This document shows, piece after piece, positions 33,594 to 42,930 of a stretch of DNA of 64,000 nt. Made by a program: the position numbers and the translations under genes. Below the pieces are notes generated by a model that made no database searches, was not told where the DNA came from, and worked only from the letters and a program-made list of their open reading frames with translations. This stretch comes from Mariniblastus fucicola (GTDB lineage: Bacteria; Planctomycetota; Planctomycetia; Pirellulales; Pirellulaceae): assembly GCF_008087665.1 (NCBI RefSeq), contig NZ_CP042912.1, forward strand, positions 806,001 through 870,000, in the 5' to 3' direction. Each line of letters opens with the position of its first letter. Position 1 is the stretch's first letter.

Positions 33594-34748
33594 TTACGTT
33601 CGCTTTTCAAGTCGACGGGCGATCGCCTCTTCCGGAATTCGAGTGACTTCTGCCGTCGCGACCAAGTCGGTTCGTAGAATGTCAGTTTCTTTTTTGCCGG
33701 CGGGCATCGTGAACTCCACAATGAAAGCGCCAATCTGCATGCCCTGATTCGCGTAAATCGGTGGCCAGAAATCTTCGGCTCGGGTTGCCAACGCTCGAGC
33801 CAGCAAGCGGGTTGCCTTGCCCGAGAATCCGCCCATCACCATTTCCAGTCGCCCTTGAGACTCACGGTGCAGATAGAAAACAAATGCGACCTCTTCTTTG
33901 GCTTTGCCAGATCCGCAACGAACCCATTTTCCCTTGGCGTCTTCGTAGTAAAGTCCTGCCTTGAGATCCTTGTCGTTTTTGCTCAAGTTCAATCCCGCCA
34001 TGCAGGAGGCAGGGTGTGGATCGTTGTCGCGATAACGCAGGAAGAAAGGCAGCGAGCGGTCTTGAGGACTCTCAACGCTGTCTTCAGATTCGAACGCATC
34101 ACAGTTGAACGATCGAGCCAAAATGATTTCAACGACCGGGTTGCTTTTTGTGCTGCCGATGCCGACCAGTGCCTTGTCACCTTTGGAATCAGAGAATCGA
34201 TCGTGGACCTGGTTGGCACGACGAACCACCTCCGCCTCGTCAGCTTGCCCGGGGCTCCAAACAAGCGACTGTTTAAGATGTTCCGGTTGGGGCAGCTCTT
34301 CCGCGGCCAATGCTGTGGCCGCGTCTGCTGGCTTGCGCAGTTTTGCTGTTCCACCAAGCGTTGTAACTCCATTGAGAAGCTCTCCCAACAAAACGGAGTC
34401 GGAAGCGGCGACGAACGAGACTTCGCTTTCTGGAGCATCATCTTTTCGGACGCCAACGCACATCTCCAAACGCTTCCGTCTGGCCAGCAGTTCCCAGAAG
34501 TTTTCAGGCTCGACAGCGAACAGTGCGCCCGGAAGTTGATCCGGTGTCGCATGACCGTGTTCAATCAAGAAATCGCAAAGGCGGGAAAGCGCTTTAAGGG
34601 GGATGTATTTGACTTCGTTCTTGAGAAGCGCGGCGACTTGGTGACGATCAAGCCCCGTGTACTCCACAATGGCTTTGATTGTTCCCGGACGTTTGCGTGG
34701 ATCCGGTACGTGACCAAGCAATTCTGCAAGTCTGAAACTGTATTGCAT
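33594..34748 (-). CDS. Hypothetical protein with N-terminal HTH
   Basis: 384 aa. The first 65 residues look like a Cro/XRE-type helix-turn-helix: ETWIKAIV is replaced here by PGTIKAIVEYTGLDRHQVAALLKNE, in which TGLDRHQVAALL gives the turn and recognition helices, followed by YIPLKALSRLCDFLIEHG. The remaining 300 residues match no family I know; they include VGVRKDDAPESEVSFVAASDS and a late FWPPIYANQGMQIGAFIVEF. An effector-sensing regulator is a reasonable guess. The ATG at 34748 follows GGAATAGAA. The gene has its own terminator at 33403. Confidence 0.68.
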   Translation of the reverse strand: MQYSFRLAELLGHVPDPRKRPGTIKAIVEYTGLDRHQVAALLKNEVKYIPLKALSRLCDFLIEHGHATPDQLPGALFAVEPENFWELLARRKRLEMCVGVRKDDAPESEVSFVAASDSVLLGELLNGVTTLGGTAKLRKPADAATALAAEELPQPEHLKQSLVWSPGQADEAEVVRRANQVHDRFSDSKGDKALVGIGSTKSNPVVEIILARSFNCDAFESEDSVESPQDRSLPFFLRYRDNDPHPASCMAGLNLSKNDKDLKAGLYYEDAKGKWVRCGSGKAKEEVAFVFYLHRESQGRLEMVMGGFSGKATRLLARALATRAEDFWPPIYANQGMQIGAFIVEFTMPAGKKETDILRTDLVATAEVTRIPEEAIARRLEKRT

Positions 34749-35119
34749 TTCTATTCCAACAAAATGAATCTTGCAGTGAGTCTCGAAAGCTTCTCACCAA
34801 TGACATTAGTGTGACATTGCCGTCCCTAAATATCAATAAATAAGATTTTCCCGTTAAGTGGGGATTTTTGAAGATAGCGGTCTGTTTTTTGGGGTAATTG
34901 GATCCGGTGCATGCCCCAGATGGTGCCGTCTTTCGCTTTAGTGGCCCTGAGAGGGCCTTTGTGACCAGCTAAAGTATTCAAAAGTTTTTGCAAGGTTATC
35001 CCTTCTGCAGTCGGACTTTAGCGAATTTGCTACGAAATCGCAGAATGACCTAGAGCCAATATTTTCGATTTGCTACCGTCCCGGCGCGTTTCAAATTGAT
35101 GGATCTCATGGAGCAACCA
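34749..35119. other. Divergent intergenic region with a structured stem-loop
   Basis: The 371 bp between the HTH-type gene (leftwards) and the SPOR-like gene (rightwards) must hold both promoters. A nested hairpin lies at 34936-34974: outer arms CTTTAG and CTAAAG, inner arms GGCCCT and AGGGCC around GAG. It could be a terminator-like or regulatory leader structure; no known riboswitch core was recognised and no gene is visible. Confidence 0.4.
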
Positions 35120-36361
35120 ATGAAAGTCCGAAACTGCTCAGTCGTCGCTGTTGTCATGTTGGCGATCGCGTTTACGAGCATGCAAGGCGCTACGGCGCAG
35201 CTACCCCGATTGCCATTTGGACAATCCAAGAACTCCGCAAAGTCCCTGGAGCTGACGGAAAAGGCTGGCCCATGGCTGATCATGTGCTATTCGTTCTCGG
35301 GAGACGGTGGCCGCCAGGAGGCTCAGCGACTCGCCGCTGAATTGCGCGAGTACAAACTGGAAGCCTATACCTACACACATCATTTCGATCTCTCCGGAAA
35401 GATCGCCGGCAAGCAGTTGCCGATGGCGACTTATGTTCGCGACGCGGCCGGAAAAGAAGTCATGGGCGCTGATGGCAAACCGATCCTCAAGTCGCAGCGA
35501 TTGGTTCCAACGAGCACGCGTATCGACGAAACAGCCGTACTCGTCGGTAGCTTTCCGTCGGTTGAAGATGAGCAGGCGCAGAAGCTTCTGGCTCAGATCA
35601 AAACACTGGCTCCGAAGTCGCTCGCGGCCTCTGACCCTGATGCGCTCGCCAATGACGATTCGCTCGCCGGAGGCAAACTTCGTTTCTACCGCGAAAGCGT
35701 AAACCGTGCTCTCGCGAAATCAGGAGCCGCAGTTCAGGGAAACACTCTACGAAACGCTTTCTTACTGCCAAACCCTTTGCTGCCCGAAGAGTATTTTACC
35801 GCTCGCAGCATCGACAAATTCGTCATCGATTTGAACCGTAAAGTACGAAAGTACAGCTTGCTGGATTGCCCGGGCAAGTACAGTGTTCGTGTCGCAACGT
35901 TCCGTGGAAAAACGACAATCAGCCCATCCAAAATTAAAGAGCAGATGGATGATTTGAATTGGCGGAAGCGAAACGGTCAAAGGATCGAAAGTGAGCTGGC
36001 ATTGTGTGCTCACAAGGCTAACGTTCTGACCAAGGCTCTTCGTTCTGAGGGCATCGAAGCGTGGGAATTCCACGACCGCGAAGAGAGCTATGTCTGTATC
36101 GGAAGCTTTGACTGGCTCAAGCGAACTGATGCGATGGGCACAGAGTCGCAGAACCCGGAAATCCGCGAGACGATTTTGAAGTACCGCGGCGAAGTTCGAT
36201 ATCGTCAAGGCCAACCGGTCGCTGTCGGAGTTCCGGTTCCCAAAGCTTTGCAGAACCTGAAGGACGAACAGGCGATTGCCTACGACATTCAGCCCCTGCC
36301 AGTGATCGTGCCCAAGGCGCCTGAATCTCGACGGGCTGGCCTGTTTTCAAAGTGGCGTTAA
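35120..36361 (+). CDS. Secreted protein with SPOR-like repeats
   Basis: About 413 aa with a signal peptide (KVRNCSVVAVVMLAIAFTS, cleaved near GATAQ). The mature protein seems to have two SPOR-like units: one around PWLIMCYSFSGDGGRQEAQ with the second strand KLEAYTYTHHF, and one around KYSVRVATFRGKTTISP followed by EGIEAWEFHDREESYVCIGSF. SPOR domains bind septal peptidoglycan, but planctomycete versions are unstudied, so cell-wall binding is inference. The ATG at 35120 follows GGAG by six bases; upstream ATGs from 35096 lack this. A terminator follows at 36454. Confidence 0.7.
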   Translation: MKVRNCSVVAVVMLAIAFTSMQGATAQLPRLPFGQSKNSAKSLELTEKAGPWLIMCYSFSGDGGRQEAQRLAAELREYKLEAYTYTHHFDLSGKIAGKQLPMATYVRDAAGKEVMGADGKPILKSQRLVPTSTRIDETAVLVGSFPSVEDEQAQKLLAQIKTLAPKSLAASDPDALANDDSLAGGKLRFYRESVNRALAKSGAAVQGNTLRNAFLLPNPLLPEEYFTARSIDKFVIDLNRKVRKYSLLDCPGKYSVRVATFRGKTTISPSKIKEQMDDLNWRKRNGQRIESELALCAHKANVLTKALRSEGIEAWEFHDREESYVCIGSFDWLKRTDAMGTESQNPEIRETILKYRGEVRYRQGQPVAVGVPVPKALQNLKDEQAIAYDIQPLPVIVPKAPESRRAGLFSKWR

Positions 36362-36949
36362 CGTCAAACGCAATCGCATGAACTGCTGACGGCTCATCCG
36401 GTAATCACCTTCGTTGGAAACGCAACGAGTGCTGTAAATAGCTGAAACGCATGAAGCCTCGATTCACTTCGGGGCTTTTTTTATGTGCGTTGCCAACCGT
36501 TGTCGGACCGCAAGCCAAGTGCCGGATCCGATTTGCAAATCAATCGTTTGGCCCGAAAAGTCAGATTGCCGAAACGCTGACCCCCTCAGTTTAGCCATGA
36601 GGTTCTCCCTCTCTTCGAGGCCGGCGACAGCGATTTATACGGCTGGTCGTTAACCCTTTTCTATCCGGCTGGCAGTACTTCTATGCTGCGTTCTCGGTCG
36701 CAATCCGTCGCTATAGCCGTAACAAAGTCGCGCGCCTGTGCTGTTGGTGTTGCTCGCGATCAACATGCTTTTTAATCAAGTGTCCAGTAGCTTCGTTGCA
36801 AAGCTGCGTTTGTTCGCGATACAGCGCGTATCGTTTTCCTCGTTTTTGCGTCAAGCGCCTGTCGAGTGATCGCGACAACCTATTTTTGATTTGCCGCCGC
36901 TCGAACTTGACCGGTCGCGTTGTATCACCCGTATCGTTCACTCAGTGTC
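36362..36949. other. Intergenic region upstream of the signalling operon
   Basis: The 588 bp contain the terminator of the SPOR-like gene (36454-36483) and then nothing I can assign. A 76-codon frame on the minus strand (36711-36941) is rich in Arg, Gln and His, has no ribosome site and is rejected. The operon promoter must lie in its right half. Confidence 0.55.
36454..36483 (+). terminator. Rho-independent terminator
   Basis: AGCCTCG (36455-36461) pairs with CGGGGCT (36470-36476) through an eight-base loop, one T-G pair included, followed by seven T. It is 93 bp after the SPOR-like gene stop. Confidence 0.85.
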
Positions 36950-37558
36950 ATGTTCCCAAAGAAGATATTTAAGAATTTGCTGCTCACCGGTTTGCTCACG
37001 GTTAGCTTGGCTGGATTCGCAGTCCTGGTTGACTACTCAAGCCGCCCCGGGCCAGTCGCGCCCACGCCCCGACAATTTCCAGCACAAGCGTTCCCTGACA
37101 GGGAAAAGGGAACGCCAACGATCGTCGTCGCCTACCATCCGAAATGCCCCTGCACATTTGCAACCGTGCGTTGCCTCGAAAGACTGAGGACCGAGTTCCG
37201 CTGCAAGCCCAACTTGATCGCCTACGCCTATCGACCAGAGTCCGCTCCGGATTCGTGGATCGAGTCATCGTCGACCGCGATCCTTCGCAAGTTCGAAGGC
37301 ACCGTAATCGATCCGGATGCAGAGGCGTCTGTCAGCCGTCAATTCGGCGCCCGCGTTTCCGGCCACGTTTTCGTCTATGACGGCAACGACAAATTGGTGT
37401 TCAGTGGAGGAATCACCCCAGGGCGTGGGCACGAAGGATACTGCGAGGCGTCATTGCAGTTCGTCCGTTCCGTCAATGGAGCCACCACCGAATCGACCCA
37501 GTGGCCAATCTTCGGTTGTGAAATCAATCGTGTGGCGGAGGAGAGCGACCATGAATGA
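36950..37558 (+). CDS. Membrane-anchored thioredoxin-fold protein (RedB-like)
   Basis: About 202 aa with an N-terminal membrane anchor (NLLLTGLLTVSLAGFAVLVD) and a periplasmic thioredoxin-like domain. The active-site region is YHPKCPCTFATVRCLERL: Cys-Pro-Cys instead of the usual CxxC, with another Cys nearby, and a following DPDAEASVSRQFGARVSGHV where thioredoxins keep the cis-Pro loop. I recall this as the pattern of proteins called RedB, without proof of function. The ATG at 36950 is chosen; a TTG at 36920 is possible. Its last eight bases overlap the histidine kinase start, so it probably senses or conveys redox state to that kinase (inference). Confidence 0.62.
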   Translation: MFPKKIFKNLLLTGLLTVSLAGFAVLVDYSSRPGPVAPTPRQFPAQAFPDREKGTPTIVVAYHPKCPCTFATVRCLERLRTEFRCKPNLIAYAYRPESAPDSWIESSSTAILRKFEGTVIDPDAEASVSRQFGARVSGHVFVYDGNDKLVFSGGITPGRGHEGYCEASLQFVRSVNGATTESTQWPIFGCEINRVAEESDHE

Positions 37559-39935
37559 GTCAGTAAGTTTCCAAGTCAAGGCAGACGAACTGTTTCAGAA
37601 TCGCTACGAGAACGAGTGCATCTGGGTGCACAAGTTCATGGCCTGGATCATGTTCGGTCAGTGGGTTCTGGGAGTAATGCTTGCCATCTTCTGGTCGCCG
37701 TACACCTGGATCGGCGAACAGCAGGATGTTCATTTGCATGTATGGTCGGCCATCCTCCTGGGAGGCTGGTTGTCCGCAATCGCCATTGGGTGGATTCAGT
37801 TCTTCCCGCGCGAAGCCAGCACACGACATGTCGTGGCTATCGTTCTCGCGCTCTGGTCAGCACTGCTAATTCATCTTTCCGGAGGCCGGATCGAAACACA
37901 CTTTCACGTTTTCATTTCGTTGGCCATCCTCGGTCTTTACCGCGACTGGAAAATTTTGCTGACCGCGACATTCGTGATCGCGGCCGACCACTTTATCCGT
38001 GGAGTCTTTTATCCTGCGTCTGTGTTTGGCGTTTTCACCGATAGTTCGTATCGATGGGTCGAACATAGCGCATGGGTTCTGGTGGAAGTCGCCTTTCTGG
38101 CGCCGGGTTGTTATCGACTGCGAAATGAAGTTCGAGAGCTTTGCGTGCGGCAGTGTGAAATTGAGGAGGCAAAGCAGAATGTTGATCGTCAGGTTGAACT
38201 CCGAACTCGTGAGCTGAGCATCGCGAACGAGAGGCTGAAGGAGGCCACGGCTGAGGCAGAGAAGTTAGCCATGGTCGCGAAATACACGGACAACGGAGTG
38301 CTTATCACTGACGAAAACCGCTCCATCGAATGGGTAAACTCCGGGTTTACGCGAATCTTCGGCTATTCCGCGGAGGAAGCGATTGGAAAGCGTCCATCCG
38401 AGTTTCTGCACGGTCCAGAAACGGATCAGAAGGACATTGCCCGAATTGAGAAAGCCCTCAACAACCGATTGCCAATCAATACCGAAACGCTGCGGCATCG
38501 AAAAAACGGCGACCCATTTTGGTTGTCATTGGAAATTCGGCCGATGTGGGATAAAGACAAAGAACTTGTCCGATTCCTGGCCATCCAGAGTGATGTTACG
38601 AAACGCAAGTCGATGGAGTTGACGTTGGCTGACGCGGAAGCGCGTTTGCGATCCATCATCAATAATGTGCCTGGCGCTTTTTATCGCAAAGAGATCTGTG
38701 ATCAGGCGACGGAGAGAACATCGTTTTTCAGCAACTTCATCGAGAACCTCACCGGATATTCTGCCGAAGAGTTTTCGAAAGAAAGTGGCTATTGTCATCG
38801 CGACTTTGTTCATCCGGACGATGCCGAGTTGCTGGCTCAAAAAGTCGAACATGCGATCCAGGACCAGTCGACGTTCCATCATGAGTATCGCATCATTGCA
38901 AAAGACCAAACGATTCGTTGGGTTTCTGAAAAGGGGCAATGTCATGTGGTTCACAACGGCAATACGCCCCAAACGATCATCGATGGCATGCTGTTCGATA
39001 TTACAGCGCGTATTGAAGCAGAGCTGGAGAATCAAAAACTGCACGCTGATCTCCTCGATGCTTCCCGCCAGGCTGGCATGGCTGAGATTGCCACCGGCGT
39101 ACTGCACAACGTCGGCAACATTCTCAATAGCGTCAACGTCTCAGCGTCTGTGATTCAGAAGCAGTTCTCGAACAGTGCGTTGAGAAATTTGGAGAAAGTC
39201 GACGGACTGATTGCGGAACACGAATCAGAGTTTGACGAGTTCGTTCGCGACGACAAACGTGGGCAACAGGTGCCGGCTTACATTCACAGGGTCACCGGTG
39301 CGCTATGCGACGAACGAGCCAAAATGGACGAGGAGTTCGATGATCTGGTCAAAAATATTGATCACATCAAACGAATTGTCGGAGTGCAGCAGTCGATGGC
39401 GAAGTCATCAAGGTTAATCCAGGAAGTCGATGCTGCGGAACTAATTCGCGACGCGGTCTCGGCTAACAGGAGTTCGCTCACCAGGCACGATGTGCGTCTG
39501 CAAACGACGATCGATGCCAGTGTCACCAAGTTTCAGTCGGACAAGCATCGAATTCTGCAGGTCCTGATCAACCTGATCAAAAACGCAAAAGACTCACTAA
39601 AAGAGCAGGCACCCGCAGACCCGGTCGTTTCGATTGATGTCGACGCCGACAATGCCTGCATCCGTTTTCGTGTAACTGACAACGGTACCGGAATTGAACG
39701 TGCGGACCTTGCAAAGATATTTCAGCATGGGTTCACGACCAAGGCATCCGGGCATGGCTACGGATTGCACAGCAGCGCCAATGCAGCGACAGAAATGGGT
39801 GGAAAGCTTTCTGTCCAAAGTGACGGCCCGGGCCGCGGCGCTACTTTTGAACTCAGCCTTCCCTTCCAAACTGAGTCGCGACCGGCGACCAGATCAAGCA
39901 GTATCTCACCATCCCAAACAGCCACAGTACTATGA
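37551..39935 (+). CDS. Membrane sensor histidine kinase with PAS domains
   Basis: 794 aa. Residues 1-190 form about five membrane helices containing GGRIETHFHVFISLAILGLY and DHFIRGVFYPASVFGVF, a His-rich sensor module seen in kinases, methyl-accepting proteins and GGDEF proteins. A coiled coil (about 195-240), two PAS domains (NRSIEWVNSGFTRIFGYS; TSFFSNFIENLTGYSAEE) and the kinase core follow. The H-box is GVLHNVGNILNSV, a His followed by Asn rather than Glu, and the ATPase has LINLIKNAKDS and the DNGTGIERADLAKIF G-box. The ATG at 37551 after GGAGGAGAG overlaps the previous stop by eight bases. It probably phosphorylates one of the three downstream REC proteins. Confidence 0.88.
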   Translation: MNESVSFQVKADELFQNRYENECIWVHKFMAWIMFGQWVLGVMLAIFWSPYTWIGEQQDVHLHVWSAILLGGWLSAIAIGWIQFFPREASTRHVVAIVLALWSALLIHLSGGRIETHFHVFISLAILGLYRDWKILLTATFVIAADHFIRGVFYPASVFGVFTDSSYRWVEHSAWVLVEVAFLAPGCYRLRNEVRELCVRQCEIEEAKQNVDRQVELRTRELSIANERLKEATAEAEKLAMVAKYTDNGVLITDENRSIEWVNSGFTRIFGYSAEEAIGKRPSEFLHGPETDQKDIARIEKALNNRLPINTETLRHRKNGDPFWLSLEIRPMWDKDKELVRFLAIQSDVTKRKSMELTLADAEARLRSIINNVPGAFYRKEICDQATERTSFFSNFIENLTGYSAEEFSKESGYCHRDFVHPDDAELLAQKVEHAIQDQSTFHHEYRIIAKDQTIRWVSEKGQCHVVHNGNTPQTIIDGMLFDITARIEAELENQKLHADLLDASRQAGMAEIATGVLHNVGNILNSVNVSASVIQKQFSNSALRNLEKVDGLIAEHESEFDEFVRDDKRGQQVPAYIHRVTGALCDERAKMDEEFDDLVKNIDHIKRIVGVQQSMAKSSRLIQEVDAAELIRDAVSANRSSLTRHDVRLQTTIDASVTKFQSDKHRILQVLINLIKNAKDSLKEQAPADPVVSIDVDADNACIRFRVTDNGTGIERADLAKIFQHGFTTKASGHGYGLHSSANAATEMGGKLSVQSDGPGRGATFELSLPFQTESRPATRSSSISPSQTATVL

Positions 39936-41752
39936 ATACAAAACCAGGAATAGACATCCGACAGATTCTGGTCGTTGACGACAACGAAGCCATTCACAGA
40001 GATTTCGACAAGATTCTCTCTGTTGAGGAAAGTTCGAACAGCTCGCTCGCGCTGGACGAACTGGATGCGATGCTTTTTGGAGATGAGGAATCAGCTCGGC
40101 CTCGAAGACATGCCGAATTTGAGTTGTCGCACGCAACGCAGGGACAGCAAGCGTTGGGTGTTTTGCAGGAACAGATGGAATCTGGGATCCGGTTCGGGGC
40201 TGCGTTTGTCGATATGCGAATGCCACCCGGATGGAACGGCGTCGAGACAATCGAGCAGTTGTGGAAAGTTGACCCGGATCTTCAGGTCGTTATTTGCAGT
40301 GCGTTCTCCGATCATAGTTGGGAGGAAATTATCGAGCGGCTCGGTTGCACCGATCAACTGTTGGTCCTGAAGAAACCGTTTGAAGAGATTGAGGTCGTGC
40401 AGATTGCCACGTCTCTGTGTGAGAAGCGTCGTTTGCTCGAACTTTCTCGAGCAACGATGACGGAACTGGAAATCAAAGTTGGAGAACAGGCGGCCGAACT
40501 CGAAGCCGCGCAGGAAGATGCGGAAACTCTGATCCAGTCGATCTCCAGTCTTTTGATCGGATTGAATGGGAAGGGCTGTGTTACCCGATGGAATCACGTT
40601 GCCACCGAAGTTTTGGGAATTGAAGAAAGCGACGCCATGGGAACGCGGTTTGTCGATTTGGATATTGAATGGTCCAAACCCGAAAAAGTTCGCGGGGTCG
40701 TTTGTAGCAAGTCGTCTCAGTGTCGGCGACGCGAAGAAGTCCAGTTTACTGATGCGGATGGGCAAACTAAAACGATCGATATGCACGTCTGTTCAATTGT
40801 CAACGATCCGACATCGCAGTCACGTCTGATTATTGCCAACGACATAACGCGACAGAAATTTCTCAAGTCGCAACTGGATCAGTCGCAGAGGCTTGAGTCC
40901 GTTGGGCAGCTGGCTGCCGGTGTGGCTCACGAGATCAACACGCCGATGCAGTACATCGGCGATAACGTACGCTACGTGGCAAAGTCCATCGAGCGAATGC
41001 AGACGCTGCTGGACGTTCTGCCTGACTTCGTCGACGACACCGTTTCAGATGAGCAAATGCTTCTTCTGCGACAGACGCTTCGGGAACAAACTGAATCGCG
41101 GAAAGTCAAATCATCACTGCAGCAGATTCCCGAAGCGCTCTCGGATTCCATCGAGGGCGTCGAGTCGGTTGCCCGGATAGTCGCTGCAATGAAAGAGCTT
41201 TCGCACCCGGGCGGCAATGAAATGTCTCACGTTTCACTGACTCATATTCTCGAATCGACCATCACCGTGGCCCGCAATGAGTGGAAGTACGTTGCCGATG
41301 TCGAGACGGATTTTTGCGATTCACTTCCTGAGATCCCGGCGTTCGCCAGCGAATTGAATCAGGCATTTATGAACATGATCATCAATTCGGCTCATGCCAT
41401 CGGGGAACAAATCGAAGAAGGGAGAACTTCGAAAGGGAAGATCAGGATCGTGACGCGTGTCGAAGGCAAATTCGCGTTTGTCTCCATTGAAGACACTGGC
41501 GGTGGAATTCCGGAGAAGGTTCGCGAACGCATTTTTGAACCGTTTTTTACAACCAAGGATGTTGGCAAAGGGACAGGCCAGGGGCTCGCGATCGCTCATT
41601 CCGTGATTGTCAGTAAGCACTCGGGCAGTTTGAGTTTTGACGTCGAAGATGGTGTTGGAACAACGTTCAACGTCCGACTGCCACTTGAGTTGCCGGCTAA
41701 ATCGAAGAAGCCAGAGTCTGATATGAAATCTTCTGTGGAGGAGGTGATATGA
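39932..41752 (+). CDS. Hybrid histidine kinase, REC-PAS-HisKA-HATPase
   Basis: 606 aa. An N-terminal receiver ([10 protein letters not shown]; phosphoacceptor Asp in [14 protein letters not shown], Lys in VLKKPF) is followed by a coiled coil, a PAS domain ([20 protein letters not shown]), a canonical HisKA box ([13 protein letters not shown]) and an ATPase with [11 protein letters not shown] and [15 protein letters not shown]. There is no membrane segment, so it is cytoplasmic and presumably receives phosphate from the upstream membrane kinase through its receiver, then acts on the downstream REC proteins. It starts within the upstream stop (ATGA), so the genes are translationally coupled. 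Confidence 0.9.
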   Translation: MNTKPGIDIRQILVVDDNEAIHRDFDKILSVEESSNSSLALDELDAMLFGDEESARPRRHAEFELSHATQGQQALGVLQEQMESGIRFGAAFVDMRMPPGWNGVETIEQLWKVDPDLQVVICSAFSDHSWEEIIERLGCTDQLLVLKKPFEEIEVVQIATSLCEKRRLLELSRATMTELEIKVGEQAAELEAAQEDAETLIQSISSLLIGLNGKGCVTRWNHVATEVLGIEESDAMGTRFVDLDIEWSKPEKVRGVVCSKSSQCRRREEVQFTDADGQTKTIDMHVCSIVNDPTSQSRLIIANDITRQKFLKSQLDQSQRLESVGQLAAGVAHEINTPMQYIGDNVRYVAKSIERMQTLLDVLPDFVDDTVSDEQMLLLRQTLREQTESRKVKSSLQQIPEALSDSIEGVESVARIVAAMKELSHPGGNEMSHVSLTHILESTITVARNEWKYVADVETDFCDSLPEIPAFASELNQAFMNMIINSAHAIGEQIEEGRTSKGKIRIVTRVEGKFAFVSIEDTGGGIPEKVRERIFEPFFTTKDVGKGTGQGLAIAHSVIVSKHSGSLSFDVEDGVGTTFNVRLPLELPAKSKKPESDMKSSVEEVI

Positions 41753-42930
41753 GAGTTCTACTGGTCGACGATGATGCTCAGGTCTTGCGAGGCGTCACGC
41801 GAATTATGGAGTGCGAATCGGATGGCTGGGCCATTGAGTCTGCTTTGTCCGGGATCGAGGCGCTGCAGATACTGGACTCGGGCGGTTACAACGTTCTCGT
41901 TTCCGATATGCGGATGCCTGGAATGGACGGCGCGGAACTTTTGCAGCAGGTGCAGGACCGGCATCCAAACGTGCTGCGTGTCGTGTTGTCGGGCGAAGCG
42001 AGCCGGGAAACCGTAATGCGGGTGATTCACCCGATGCATCAGTATCTTTCGAAACCGTGCGACCCAGGAAAGCTGATCGATGTCATTCGAAAGGCAGAGA
42101 TTTATCAGGAGACAATACACTCGACGGAAGTTTTGGATGCGCTAGGCAAAGCGAATTGCCTTCCTTCATTGTCAGACATTGTCATCGAGATCGACTCGGT
42201 TCTGGAATCCAAGCACTGTGATTCTGAAATGCTCGGAAAGTTGGTTTTAAAGGATCCAACCCTGTCCGCAAAAATTCTTCAGCTGGCTAACTCGGCGATT
42301 TTTGGATTGAAGCAGCCCGTTATCGATATCGAGCAAGCCATGTCAGTCGTCGGCGTCGACATGGTTCGTGCGATCGCGATGTCGTCGAGCCTGTTCAAGT
42401 TCTCTGGCTCGTCGGTGAATACGTTGCCACAGCAACTATTCAAGCACAGTATTGAAGTCGCCGGGATCTGTCGCCAGCTTGCTCGCTGGGAGCGGGCCGA
42501 TTCTGTTACGTCAAAGACTGTATTCTCCGGAGGTCTGCTGCACGACGTTGGCAAAATTCTCTTGCTCAATGCGTTCGAAGAAGAATACACACAATTGATG
42601 CAATCGGCATCGAAAGGTGCCCAGTCGTTGATCGAACTGGAAACGAGTAAGTTTGCTGCGACACATGCCGGTGTAGGAGCGTATCTACTCGACATGTGGG
42701 GGTTGCCATCATCGCTGGTGGAAACCGTTGCCGCCCATCACAGCCCCGCCATTTGTGCGAGATCTTCTCTCGCCTGTCAAATTGTGTTTGGTGCTAACTG
42801 GATCGCGTCCGGAGCGGACGAAGCCGTTCTTCGATCCTGTCAAACTGAGAACTGTGATGACTTTGCAGCCAAGCTAAAGAGTTGGAATCAAAAGTGCGTG
42901 GAAGAACGAAAAGGAGATCTCGATGAGTAG
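41749..42930 (+). CDS. Response regulator with HDOD output domain
   Basis: 393 aa. Residues 1-125 are a receiver with the acidic pair VDDD, phosphoacceptor Asp in VLVSDMRMPGMDGAELL and conserved Lys in YLSKPCDP. The rest is an HDOD domain (LPSLSDIVIEIDSVL, DPTLSAKILQLANSAIFG, FSGGLLHDVGKILL), a non-catalytic HD relative that commonly coordinates signalling proteins; here one HD pair (LLHDVGK) is kept, so residual metal binding is possible. It starts inside the upstream stop (ATGA, 41749-41752). Confidence 0.9.
   Translation: MRVLLVDDDAQVLRGVTRIMECESDGWAIESALSGIEALQILDSGGYNVLVSDMRMPGMDGAELLQQVQDRHPNVLRVVLSGEASRETVMRVIHPMHQYLSKPCDPGKLIDVIRKAEIYQETIHSTEVLDALGKANCLPSLSDIVIEIDSVLESKHCDSEMLGKLVLKDPTLSAKILQLANSAIFGLKQPVIDIEQAMSVVGVDMVRAIAMSSSLFKFSGSSVNTLPQQLFKHSIEVAGICRQLARWERADSVTSKTVFSGGLLHDVGKILLLNAFEEEYTQLMQSASKGAQSLIELETSKFAATHAGVGAYLLDMWGLPSSLVETVAAHHSPAICARSSLACQIVFGANWIASGADEAVLRSCQTENCDDFAAKLKSWNQKCVEERKGDLDE

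Noticed and set aside
36711-36941. 76-codon minus-strand frame in the gap before the signalling operon
   Set aside because: Arg/Gln/His-rich composition, no ribosome site, no family.
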